Below are positions 35,901 through 46,414 of a stretch of DNA of 64,000 nucleotides, piece by piece. Each line of letters starts with the position of its first letter. Positions within the stretch are counted from its first letter, which is position 1. The DNA comes from Manduca sexta (Eukaryota > Arthropoda > Insecta > Lepidoptera > Sphingidae), in assembly GCF_014839805.1 (NCBI RefSeq), contig NC_051135.1:13643291-13707290 (forward strand). The letters are read 5' to 3'. The translations under genes were made by a program, and so were the position numbers. The notes under the pieces were generated by a model. That model searched no databases, was not told the DNA's origin, and worked only from the letters and a program-made list of their open reading frames with translations.

Positions 35901-38900
35901 TATAGAAAAATTATAATTGACTATGAAGTCAAGTTTTACAATGATGAATTTATTGATATCACGTTAATCTCTGTTTTTAAATGTTTGCTATTTATATATT
36001 ATCAGGCGTTGCCATTTTTTTAAGTTGTGACATTTTTTTAATCAATATCTATAGCTTCTAGAAATGACAGTGACAGAATCTTCAACGCAACGAATCCTGG
36101 GTATATCATTTCTCCAAGTCCCTTTAAACTTATGACATAGCATCAATTAAAGTACGTACTTCATTCCGTTAATAGAATGCTCCGACAGCCAGTGGAAATG
36201 CATCTGTTCGAGCCTGTACTGATGCTTGAGAGGGCCGCCGGTGAGAACCGGATGGATCGTCTCATCGCCTTCGCAGCTGAATTGTACTGAAATGTTATGC
36301 TTGAGAAGATGACAGCGACTACTTATATACATTCGCTAATTGTAAGCAACGATTTTAAAGATTTCATAAGCAAAATGTCCAGTAACTATTGATTCCTCTG
36401 AAATAAAGCACATTATTGCTTGCCTACTGCTGTTAGGTGACAGAAATAAATAAGGCAGTAGCACCTATTTAGCCTTTAGCATTTGAGGAACGTACTATAT
36501 AATGAATATAATCGAGACTTACTAGTATGTCCGTTATTGACTCCAGTCAGGAGGACTTTCTGATATCCTATGAACTTCAACGCTCCGTATTTGATGAAGT
36601 GGCTGTTGAAGTCCTTAATGACGTCAGTAGTTCTGATGTCTATGGGCGATTGTCTCTTTCCGCCTTCTCTACATTTACTGCCGGGCCAGTTCGTCTCGTC
36701 TGTACGTAAAATAGTTTGAGAAGGTTAGTAACTTAGGTCAGGTATATCTGATTAATTTGGGTACTTATTTTATTAATTTCGTTTCGGGTTAAAGACCGAT
36801 TGGTGTTCTTTTGGACCTCATCTAGATTACCGCTCGATGTCGCGGGGGAGGGTGGGTATTCTCTTAAATCGGACAAGTCGAGTGTAATGACGATAGTTTT
36901 AAGGAGCATTAAATATCTACTGTTATTTTTGAGCTCAAAAGCTGATTTCAATTAACTATTTCATCATATAGGAGTAGAAATATCTAAGTATGTGACATTA
37001 CCGTCGTAGCTCCATGCCGGACCGTAGTACGACACTGAAGACGCAATTTCTGTGAAAGAGAATTAATTTTAATACCCATATCCTTTACCGTAATATATTA
37101 TAATCTAGGAAACCATTATCCATATCCATATTGGATATCTGTAGTAATAGACAGACATCATTAGTCCACGGGCTGAAATCTATGGGAACACTTCTATTTC
37201 AACAAGGCAATATAAACAGGAACTCTTAATAGTAACTGTAATCATATCTAATTGCAAGAAGTCCACCCAAAATAACCATTCTTTTGCGTTTTAAAGATGA
37301 CACTTTCACGGACCTATTAATTTTTATATTTTATTATGTTGTGTTGTTTGTAACAGTAAAAAGTGTTTGCGATTATATTTTTATGATGTACTACATTATT
37401 TATTGTTTATTTACTGCGATACGTTTAAACATAAAGACATTGTGTCATAGATATTACTGATTTGAATTAAGAAATAGCGACAAAAGTGAAGTTTTCATCC
37501 ATTGCAATTCTAGCTAATGTATGTTAGCTTTCTATAAGTGGAAACTTTATTATTTATGTATTTTAAATGTTTTAACTAGTTTATAGTTATATAGTTTAAA
37601 GTCAAAGCGTTTAATATGTTTCCCATATAAATAAATAGATCGTTTAAAATTGCTAGGTATTAAACTTTTCACGGGTTAGTGATAAATTAAGCGTATTGCA
37701 TTTTTTTGTGATTAATATAAAGACAAGCAACTTAACATATTTTTGAAAACCATTGCTGTATCCCACTGACCATCGCTCTTTACCATACAGAGCACGGTAA
37801 ATATTGCCGAAACCAACTAACAGGGCTTTACCGTTTATAAATGACAACAATTTTGTTTTATACTTTTGGGTATAAGCAAGCCACAGTAGTACAATAATTT
37901 ACCTGGGCATGATAGTGATAAGATACCTATATAAACACAAACTGTCATTTTAATGTTGGAACTGATCCCCGATTTCCCATTGCTCAGTAATCTAACTTTT
38001 TGCTGTAGACTTGTATGATGTGTTTGCGTACACAGCAGATTTTGCATTATCCCTGGATTATGGTTAAAGAATTTTTAGTTTTACTTATTATTACTTACTA
38101 CACGTGTTTATATTTTACCTGTTACAAATAACACAAAGAAGCCAAATTCTTATGCAAAAACACTGCTCATAAACATACTATTTATAACCAATATAAAGAG
38201 AGATATTTCGAAATGCCTTACGTCATAATCTAGGTTTGTTTTTTGTTATTGACATTTAAAATAGCTCATTATCTTGCAATTCGTTAATAATCTTTATGAT
38301 TGGCAGATTTTAATATAAGATATTCGAGGCTCGGGAAGTGCAGCATTGTATTTATAATTAGTTTTAATGCATATTATATAATTTATTTTATTAATAATTA
38401 TAGTATATAGTTGTATGTTTTATGTTGTATGCTGTTGTGGATAGTCCAAAGTTCGAATTGGGTGTACCTTGTAATGACTGCGTGTTATTGAATAAAGTAA
38501 TAAAGAAATAATAAACGAATACTAGACATCACTATGGGTTAATTTCTATAAGCTGTCCCGACTGCTACATGTTAATGCTTATAATAAACCAATATAAGAA
38601 ATTGATCTGTAAGCGTGTCTAATAAACTTTATTCAAACACACACTCACGCCTTTTATTCCCGAAGTGGTAGATGTAGGTGCACCAGTGGCACCTAAACTA
38701 CGTTTCCCCATATATTCCGTCTTATGATGTGATACGGACCGAGTCTAACATCATATTAGGCACAAATTTCAGACGCCGGGCTTATACGGAGTGGGAAAAC
38801 CCAATATTAATGCTCGACCTGGGAACCGTACCCGAGACCTCAGCACTGCAGTCCTACCTACTAATTCCCATCTCTGCTCAGCATATTTAAATTTTCATCG

Positions 38901-39082
38901 CTACTATATCAAGAAATACCAGGCTGCCAAAATAGTGCCAATTGGCGAGAGATAATCATCTCTCGTCAGTCAACATCCTATTAGTACCCCACGTCGTTTA
39001 CAATCAGGTATAGTCACTTTGTTCATATAAAAAATGCGTACTCACCCAAAACCATAGCCATAATCACGATCCACCAGCACAT
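29987..39082 (-). CDS. secreted alpha-carbonic anhydrase, gene A of tandem pair
   Basis: Eight exons, transcribed from high to low coordinate: 39082-39046, 37049-37002, 36699-36523, 36286-36160, 35698-35596, 34842-34730, 31442-31319, 30163-29987. They give 906 nt, or 301 residues, with all phases matching. The family catalyses reversible CO2 hydration at a zinc ion. Residues 1-17 are a hydrophobic signal peptide (MCWWIVIMAMVL). WSYDDETNWPG and QSPIDI follow near the mature N-terminus. Proton-shuttle His86 lies in VNNGH. Zinc ligands are His117 and His119 (HFHW) and His136 (EIH), with Glu123 and Thr220 (SLTSPEC) completing the site. Cys38 and Cys224 match the disulfide of extracellular members. 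The stretch between HFHW and SEH is only one residue, shorter than in typical vertebrate enzymes. The C-terminal 30 residues after LVFCPP are a poorly conserved extension. The stop codon lies inside AGGTAACT, a donor-like string, so a further 3' exon cannot be excluded. Confidence 0.9.
30968..31060 (+). mobile_element. Helitron-like 5' fragment in an intron of CA gene A
   Basis: TCTATAATATAAAAATGAAT followed by CGCTGAATGTC and GAACCGATTTCGATAATTC, the usual 5' words of these elements. No 3' end found. Confidence 0.45.
31626..33607 (-). mobile_element. pogo/Tigger-like DNA transposon (Tc1/mariner superfamily), internally deleted
   Basis: Long terminal inverted repeats begin GGGGAGACCTAGGAAGGTTG at 31626 and end CCCTCCTAGGTCTCCCC at 33607, flanked by TA on both sides. 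Several more copies of GTTGTGACA or its complement lie just inside both ends. On the minus strand, about 32690-32960 encodes a psq/CENP-B-type helix-turn-helix start (RGQSLPNAASSYNLNYMSLH) and FTEDGENILCDYLL. About 32520-32600 encodes the Cys/His tail (WVQCLKCRGWSHEDC). The DDE catalytic core that normally lies between is missing, so this 1982-bp copy cannot encode an active transposase. It sits in CA gene A intron 7. Confidence 0.8.
31915..32312. mobile_element. Tc1/mariner-type MITE nested in the pogo-like element
   Basis: Inverted ends CAGGGTCATTTTG and CAAAATGACCCTG with TA on both sides. The similarity continues inward (ACCACATACTC against GAGTATGTGGT). About 398 bp, no coding capacity. 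It lies inside the element at 31626-33607, so it is the younger insertion. Confidence 0.75.
33905..34052. mobile_element. inverted-repeat MITE, intron of CA gene A
   Basis: Arms share TCCGATT...AAAAAGGACCAATCA against TGATTGGTCGTTTTTTGAGA...AATCGGA, plus CAATCG/CGATTG words outside. Boundaries approximate. Confidence 0.55.
35160..35400 (-). pseudogene. LINE reverse-transcriptase C-terminal fragment
   Basis: The minus strand reads WRPRLGRRSVGRPATRWTND, then LKK, MQAAQDRD and SSGRRQ with small frame breaks. GRRSVGRPATRWTDDL with AAQDR is the usual C-terminal end of many insect non-LTR retrotransposon polyproteins. It lies in a CA gene A intron (34843-35595). Confidence 0.65.
35405..35535 (-). 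mobile_element. Penelope-type tail, solo copy in intron of CA gene A
   Basis: Shares TTCTCCCGACGTTTTGAAGG and the downstream GCGTAAACATAAGAAATCAT with the copy at 130-330. It lies directly next to the LINE fragment at 35160-35400. Confidence 0.55.
38640..38840 (-). mobile_element. tRNA-derived SINE, family 2
   Basis: Minus-sense GGTCTCGGGTACGGTTCCCA (B-box region) through TAGGTGCACC-type and GGGAATAAAAGGCG words also present in the other family-2 copies. Confidence 0.5.
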
Positions 39083-39108
39083 CGTACTACCGCGCAAGAT
39101 GCACCACG

Positions 39109-39113
39109 ACTGA
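39109..39113 (-). promoter_or_regulatory. arthropod initiator-like TCAGT upstream of carbonic anhydrase gene A
   Basis: TCAGT on the minus strand, 27-31 nt upstream of the ATG at 39082. It matches the arthropod initiator consensus and would give a very short 5'UTR. It touches a palindrome at 39113-39131 (arms ATATCAGAT and ATCTGATAT around one base), which may be a factor-binding site. Confidence 0.3.
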
Positions 39114-39387
39114 TATCAGATGATCTGATATTCTTTGCGTAGTGTAAATAAAATTTGTTTGTTAAACAACCATTGTCACAAATGTTATTGTAACGGTTTT
39201 TGGTGTGATTTCGATTGTATCATGTAACGTTCGGTTGTTTACATTCGTCGCATATTTTGTTGGCGATTTTCTTACTTAATCACAATGGCATTTTCTCGAT
39301 GAACAATGTAGGAAGTTGAAATAAATGAGTAGGAAGCCGACTTTGTTTTAACGTTATATTATCGTATCAGTAAGTAAATTAGAACGG

Positions 39388-39572
39388 TAAAGGAAAACAT
39401 CGTGAGGAAACCTGCGTACCTGAGAAGTTCTCTACAAGGATTTTGCGGGTGTGTGAAGTCTACCAATCCGCACTGGGCCATCGCGGTGGACTAACGCCTA
39501 ATACCTTTCAGTAGTAGAGGAGGTCCGTGCCCAGTAATAGGACAGTAATACAAGGCTGATATTTTTATTATT
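39388..39572 (+). mobile_element. tRNA-derived SINE, family 1, 5'-truncated
   Basis: Begins at the AACGGTAAAGGAAAACATCG block and runs to ATACAAGGCTGATATTTTTA. The tRNA-like head is missing. Confidence 0.7.
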
Positions 39573-39894
39573 AAGTTACCTAGAAAAAGTAGAGATTAAG
39601 AATGTAAGACTCGTCTTGTCTTTACTAGGTGTATGAATTAAGAGCGTCAGTGAGTTAAGTGGCATCTGTATTTTTTTTTATCATACTATGGAACCAAGCG
39701 CCGCCAGTAGCATTTCCAGACAGATACGACCTGGCGATATTAAAAAAAGAGCATATTTCCTCTTACAAGGCAGCCGATGCCACTCTGCGCCCTTTAGTAT
39801 TTCAGATGTTCATCGGCGCCGGTGATCACTTATCATTAGAAGAACCGTATGCTCGTTTGCCCATAATAAAGATTACTTACTCTATACCTATTAT

Positions 39895-40098
39895 AAAACA
39901 AAGTCCCCTTTTCTCTCTGTCTGTATGTAATCGATTGTCTCAAAATCTACTGAACAGATTTTTATGAAATTTTTTATAGATAGTTTAAGACGATGGAAAG
40001 GTTGTAGGCTACTTTCTATCCCGGGAAATTATATAGCGGGACTTTTATCCCGGAAAACTTCTTCACGCGGGCGAAGCCGCGGGCAAAAATGGTTATAT
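39895..40098 (+). mobile_element. Helitron-like element, 3' part
   Basis: TGTCTGTATGTAATCGATTG, AACAGATTTTTATGAAAT, TATAGCGGGACTTTTATCCC and the hairpin-like GCGGGCGAAGCCGCGGGC just before the end, which has decayed from CTAGT. Confidence 0.6.
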
Positions 40099-41214
40099 AA
40101 TTTAATGTTTCCAGGTGATAAAGGTGTAACGCCAAGACATGTTCTAATTTGAATTTAAGTTACTTATAGCTAAGAGAAATTTTAAACGCAATTGCAGCTG
40201 ATTAGTGGCTGAGACTAGCCATTTTGTCGTCTTGTTAATTTGTGCTTAAAGAGATAATTAAGTTCATACGTAAGTAAAAGGTCTGTAAGTATTTACACTC
40301 AATGAAACAACCCTGCCTTTCTGTGTTTGGATTTTATCCCCGATATTGTGATAGGTTTGCTTCCTATCTTATGATAGGAAGCCATATGCTTACCAAATGG
40401 ATGCAGATGTATATATTACGCGACTGCCTACCCCATCAGGGTTGAAAGGCGAGTGTGTGCACGAACTGACTTCGTGTTCAAAGGTTAATAATAAAAAAGA
40501 ATATTAAATTATGTTGAAAACATCCGATTATCTAGGTGATAAAGAAGCTTCGGATTAGGGCGCCAAGAATAACTTTTATTGTAATTGAATATATCAATAT
40601 TTGAGTTATAAATAAATTATCGATGTGGTAAAGTAATTTTATTTATGTGAGTGTCTTGTTGCCATCGTGTAAATCTTTCGGAATTATGCTTGCCGATATA
40701 CTTTTTTTTATATCGAGATGGTTTGATCCATCGCTCATGATAAACGTCATGTTTGTCGTTAATAATTATTAATCACAAAATATTTTCGTTTATGTAAAAT
40801 TTTATTAAGTGCTGTTGCAAATTATGTTTTTGGTCTCATCTGTAATATTTTGTCAAGAGTGCTTAATCATTTTATTCTTCCTAAAATATGAGTACTGCTT
40901 GCAGTATTCATGTTTTTATGTCATCAAAATGTCTTGACATTGCGTTAAAGTTACTTGGTAGTACACTTAGTAGGTCGATCGTATGTGACTTTTGAACAGG
41001 CTCCACTGTTGCACTGCATGTTTAAATATGCCACCGACCAATATTTTGTAAACACTGCTGTGTTCCGGTTTGCAGGACATGTTTCAAGTGTAATTATTAA
41101 ATGTCACGGGACTAAATGACGTTGTTGTATGCAATCACCTACCCGCTGGTCTGAACAAATAAGAACTATAACGGGACCTCTTATTACCATCGCCCTAAGG
41201 TAAGCCGAAGAGAG

Positions 41215-41385
41215 GGGGTTTGGAAACTCTTCCTAAACTAAACTGATTGAAAAGAGCAACCAGAGTTTCTTGCCCGTTCTTCTCTGGTGAGAACTGCTTT
41301 CCGAACTGGTGGTAGAGATATTGACGGAATCTAAATAATGTATAACATTTTACAGATTCAAATAAATCATTTCATTTCTTCAACT
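41215..41385 (+). repeat. interspersed repeat, LINE 3'-tail type
   Basis: GAGTTTCTTGCCCGTTCTTC, CTTTCCGAACTGGTGGTAGA and a terminal AAATAAATCATTTCATTTC, a tail often found on dispersed moth and butterfly repeats. Identity is from memory of the phrase, not from a search. Confidence 0.5.
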
Positions 41386-41457
41386 CCGTCAAAGCATTTC
41401 AAAACGGACATGATCATCTGTGATAAAGAATACGATTAAGAAAAAGTTCATTTTTTT

Positions 41458-41705
41458 TTATACGAGCATGCCAAAGTGACCCCCTGCACTTAATGGTAAG
41501 TGAATTGGGGCCCAATAGAATGTCGAATGACGAGAGATGATTACCCCTCGGCAGTTGATACAATTTTGCCGGCTTGTTGGAACCGCACACAAGCTAATCC
41601 TGGAACGCGACACACTTACGTGTACCACTATGGTGGGTTTTAACACCTTGTGTACAGTGGTCGCAATTCGAGCGGATATAAAATATATCCTACCACCAGC
41701 GATAA
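41458..41705 (+). repeat. interspersed repeat family B
   Basis: Contains GACGAGAGATGATTACCCCT, TTTTGCCGGCTTGTTGGAAC and CACACTTACGTG in the order seen in other copies, opposite to 28160-28470. Confidence 0.7.
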
Positions 41706-43041
41706 AAAATGGATTGTAATTGAATGGTATTGCTACTTTTGCACTAGTATCTTTATTTTTGTTTCCGTTATTAGGCAGTCACGGGTATCTCAAACAAGAA
41801 ACTCTATCTCATTGAATAAAATACTTCCAAGATGAGGCTATAGCACACTCGATGCGACCTCGTTCAGCCCACTCGTTAAATCAGGCCGGCCGTGCCGTAT
41901 CTTGGACAACTAGATAATAGACCTCAAGTCCCCCAGCTCTATTGTGTTAATCGCCGGGGAAATCTAGACGTCTAGTTAGTTAAATCCGGTTGCATCGATT
42001 ATTTTTATGTAAGATGCAACAAACTGCACTCTTTGTCGCCTGGACGGATTTTGATATGACTGACGGACAGATAGTGAGTTATAAACTACTTCAGATTTCA
42101 AAACCATAATCCCTTATTGTGACTTTCACGGATAGGTAGCTGATAATGGACATTTAAGCTACTTCACATTTCAAAAACATATAAAGCCCCATTAAAACCC
42201 TTTAGAATTAGCAACAAAATCTGTTTCTGATGTTACAATTAGTGTAACAAAGTTAAGGGCACGCTATTGTTTTTATTTCGTGAAGTGATTACACCAGTTA
42301 AACCCTTAACTGTCGAGACGATTCTCTATTTAGTTTTCATAATGCATGTTGCTATCCAGCGGGTAAAAATATATTTATTGCACGAGCTGATGGCACGCGA
42401 GTTACGACTTTGTTATCATTGTCGCAAAGAAAATATGAAAGATACTGTATTATTTAAAACTATAACATAAACTGTGCCATAACATACGTAATTTTATTGC
42501 AGCGCTTTGCTTTTAACGTAATAAAATTTTTACTTCCATATGTATGTATTGTGTTATAAATTATGATAAGAATTTAAGTACATTTTATAATACGGTAGAG
42601 TCTTTCTGTTAATTTGTTTGCACATTATATAGGAATTAAAAAATAAACTGAACGGAATTCGATGTATTTCACACGTTGCTCGCCTAGACATGGCGGTTGT
42701 CTAATTACTATTTGATTTTGTAGATTATTGTATATAGAACAGGAAATATTACGCAAAAGAATAACTTCTGGGGAAACGCCACCAAGATTGGTAAAACAAA
42801 TAGGTCATTAATTCATATTTCAAATATTTCCATGAGCTAAACTGAGCGCGTGGCGGGCTATCTGTTTATCTCTCTCTTACGCCTGCATGTCACACTTGGT
42901 GATGTCACAATGTATCATTGTATATGATGATGATGTCTTTCACTAGATTTCAAAAGGTTATAACTTATTTTATTTATATTATTGGGATAATAATTTAAAA
43001 AAAAAAATTGGATAAGGTAATTTACTGATAAAAGTACTTAT

Positions 43042-43132
43042 CCGAATATATTTTGTACCCGATTTAATTATTATTATACGGTAAGAATTTCACCATATGA
43101 ACTTTATTCCGTTCTGTACAAAATATATTCGG
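43042..43132. repeat. 91-bp inverted-repeat unit, 17-bp arms
   Basis: CCGAATATATTTTGTAC (43042-43058) and its exact complement (43116-43132). Size suggests a miniature DNA element; no clear target duplication. Confidence 0.8.
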
Positions 43133-43404
43133 TGCTGACCTTTTTAATATTACGTATTCTTCCTAGGACGAGGATCTTGTAAAATTCCATCAAGCGACAG
43201 AGTAACGTGGATAGTAAATTACAGTAAATTTTGGGAAGGTGTTAATAACTTGATCTTAGGGAGTGTGAACTGGATTAAGATGGTTTCTGGCTACAATTTA
43301 AATAGTATATCAGGACAAAGAAGCGATGCATAAAAAACAATGTATTACAATCGCCCTCAACTATTTAATAGTATGACGCTAGAAACCATCTGAATCTGAT
43401 TCAG

Positions 43405-43720
43405 TCTCAGGTTATAATAGTATCAGCCCTGTATTATATACTATCCCCCTCCTGGGCACGGGCCTCCGCCACTATTGTTTTTAGGTTTTAATCCACCACG
43501 CTGGCCTAGTGCGGATTGGTAGACTTCACACACCCTCAAAATTCTTATAGAGGAATTGTCAGGTATGGCGGTTTCCTTACGATGTTTTCCTACACCGAAA
43601 GCAAACGATAATTCACAATGAATACACACATAAAAGTCAGAGGTGCGCGCCCTTGGGATTTGAACCTGCGGACATTCGTCTCGGCAGTCGTACAACCAAC
43701 TAGGCTATCACCTGGCCAAA
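43405..43720 (-). mobile_element. tRNA-derived SINE, family 1
   Basis: Minus-sense head (AGGCTATCACC complement), GGAAAACATCGTAAGGAAAC, CGCACTAGGCCAGCGTGGTG, and tail. Nearly full length. Confidence 0.75.
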
Positions 43721-45160
43721 ATAAAAATGCCGGTGCCCCTAGCTGTTTTACATCTAGGCGCCACTTTCCCCTATCCTGACTTTCTAATTTTTCTTTTAAC
43801 CATAACCCAATTAACCGACTTCAAAAAAAGTAGATTATGTATTATAAAAATATTTGTATGATTGCGATTTCCTTTTATTTTTTTAGAGAAGTTTTAACAA
43901 TACATTATATTAGGAACTGATGAAGATCTTTATCATTAATCTATTATAATAACTTTAAATACGTTCCGAAACCCACTGAAATATAGTGTAAGAGATAACT
44001 AAGACTATATTGTCATCGGTTAACGGGATCATTAAATACAGATCATTTAATTTAATTATCACTTTTTTCTCGGAACGACGGGCCCCTGGCCCCCTCAGCA
44101 GTTGCATAATTTGCATAAGAGTAAACCGGCCCGTGATTATATATTTAAAAACGTGAAACAGGGAATAAATAAAAAAAAGAATTGATTTAACATTTTTATT
44201 TGCACCGGCCAGCATAATGCAACCGTGCTCACTCACAAAACACATATCAGATACCATTGCGTCCTTCAGTACATCCTTACAGAAAATTTGCGAAATAATT
44301 TAACATAGAATGCGTCGAAAATCCTTGCAAGGTTATAATGGTTAAAAATTTACATTTAAAATAAATAAATTTAATATATTTTGTTGGCAGTATGCGCAAA
44401 CGATACCTTTAGATCACTTTTAAAAACATTATAGTATCCTTTTGAATTTTGATTATACTAAGCGTCAGGTACAGTGAGTGATACCTGCATTTGTCAGTAA
44501 ATACATCAGTACGCGGTGTAACTAATAACTATAAACAACACTGATAATTTGACATATCTCAAGGCTTTACTAGTGCTAACGCGCAGGCACTGCTGTGTCA
44601 CTGACGTGTCAGTAAGCGTCAGTACGTGTCAGTATATTTGACGCAAGAATCAAAATTATTTCAATGACAACCACCTAAAAACTTCTATGTTAAAATACCA
44701 TTAAAGCTATAATAAATATATTAAATGCAATACGTCAAATTCAAAATATTTAGAACACTTAACTAATAGAGAATAGCTAACTAATTAGCACAAATAACAC
44801 TAAACTATTTACAGGACTATAAATTAAAATGTGGCATTCACATAGATAGTAGTATCATGGCTTTTTATACGCAAAAAAGTGAATAATTATTTTACGCAAC
44901 GAAACATGCTACTTAAAGGTTAAGTTAAATTTAACCTTAGCGTAACAGTAATTGCTCATTTACGTTATTTAAATTGCGATTTCTTAAGTAATAAAATCAC
45001 GTGTTATATTTTTAGTTATTCAATAAATCAGACACTTCCTCTTTCAAAGGTTACTTGTTATTGTTATCTTAGTTATTGTTTCAAGTAATTCACTAAAGTG
45101 CAAACTTTATCAAATTCATCAACTATTTTAGTAGGTAAATATAGCCTTTTTTAGTATATA

Positions 45161-45369
45161 CAGTCATCAATAAAAGTAGCTGGACAAATTCTAAACTTCA
45201 AAACGCTTTCACATTGAGTTAAATCGAAATATTAGTTTTTCATAATCTAAAATAAAGTAAAGCTTATGATATTTATTTTAGTACAGACAAAACAATTGTA
45301 GAAAAGAAAAGAAAAGTTTTCAGGCGATTTTAAATATTGAATTTGTTTAGTTACTTTTGTTGCTAACTG
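45161..45369. mobile_element. Tc1/mariner-type MITE, copy 2
   Basis: TA on both sides. Ends CAGTCATCAATAAAAGTAGC and, inverted, CAGTTAGCAACAAAAGTAAC. 209 bp, non-coding. A small fragment of the same family may lie at 34855-34895 in CA gene A. Confidence 0.7.
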
Positions 45370-45939
45370 TACACATAGATTAACGGAATGTCTGAAATAT
45401 GTAATTTTAAAACAATATTTTGGTCATATAAAAAAAATCACTTGAAAAAATACCTTTTTAACTTGAAATTATGAGGCAATATTCCATATCTACAAGCTTA
45501 CAAAATCAGCCAATTGACTCTAATAAATGCCACTAATTAGATTCTACGATTTATGACACAATCGTCGATGATCCCTATCGTGTTCCTAATAAAGAATCAT
45601 TTACAATAGCAGACGGATGAGATAACACATCATTTATCGTTTTATTCTAATTTATAAGTGGATTTAGTGAAATAAGCTGTAATATGAGAGACGGACTAAT
45701 TTACAATGTAGTTGAGCCTTTAACACAAAGCTGGACAGCTTGCATAATAGAATCTTCTTTTACAATTTATGACCTTTTTTTTTGGTTTCGGGGTGACAGT
45801 CCCTTATTACTACCGCCCAGCCTTCGTGGGGGGCGACTGAGCGGTTATGCTGGGGTAACCGTGCCTTACGGCCCGACGTTGAGCCGCCCGGATGCTGCGA
45901 CATATTACTACACTCTTTTTTATATATGCACAGCAAAGT

Positions 45940-46075
45940 GACAGTGCACCTCATGTAAGTGGAGTGGGGTTCAATAAAAGTCGACTGACGAGAGATGATT
46001 ACCCCTCGACAGTCGATACAATTATGCCGGCCTGTTGGAACCGGATATACAAAACTCTGTACAGAACATATAAAA
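45940..46075 (+). repeat. interspersed repeat family B, partial
   Basis: GACGAGAGATGATTACCCCT and TTATGCCGGCCTGTTGGAAC. The 3' half is missing. It directly follows a GC-richer unassigned repeat at 45780-45905 (CGCCCAGCCTTCG, GTAACCGTGCC). Confidence 0.6.
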
Positions 46076-46414
46076 TATACTATTCTGCCATTTGCATTCT
46101 GCCTGATATGCGCCTTTATCGTGCATATGACGACTTTTATGACTTAGATGTGTGAGACGCACAGTCTATATTAGAGACGGAAGAGCTATTCTATCACACT
46201 TGTTAAAGACAAAATTTCCTTGATCCAAATAAATTTTCAATTCAATTTTGTGTCACGCGATATAGATATGTAACAAAACAGCTTTACCTTATAAAGCCAC
46301 ATTCAACTTGAGCATAACGGATTACTTAAACATTCCTTTAGGAACCTAAGAATCCTAAAAACAACTCCCTTAGAACTAAAATGGCCTGACTTAATCAGTA
46401 ACTACTAGTAGAAC

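Larger units (their letters stand above)
39133..46414. other. spacer between the two carbonic anhydrase genes
   Basis: Holds SINE, Helitron-like, family B and other repeats listed separately. I see no third carbonic anhydrase exon: no HFHW, SEH or SLTxP coding on either strand. The 3'UTR of gene B and promoter of gene A lie here. Confidence 0.5.

Noticed and set aside
36527..36709. Plus-strand ORF
   Set aside because: Lies antisense to a carbonic anhydrase exon whose minus-strand frame carries QSPIDI and VNNGH.
39659..39967. 102-codon plus ORF
   Set aside because: Overlaps dispersed repeat sequence and the start of a Helitron-like element; no protein feature.
44490..44640. Cluster of GTCAGTA-type words that looked like a short-repeat array
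   Set aside because: Spacing is irregular and the units are only 7-8 bp; not a CRISPR array or a clear satellite.
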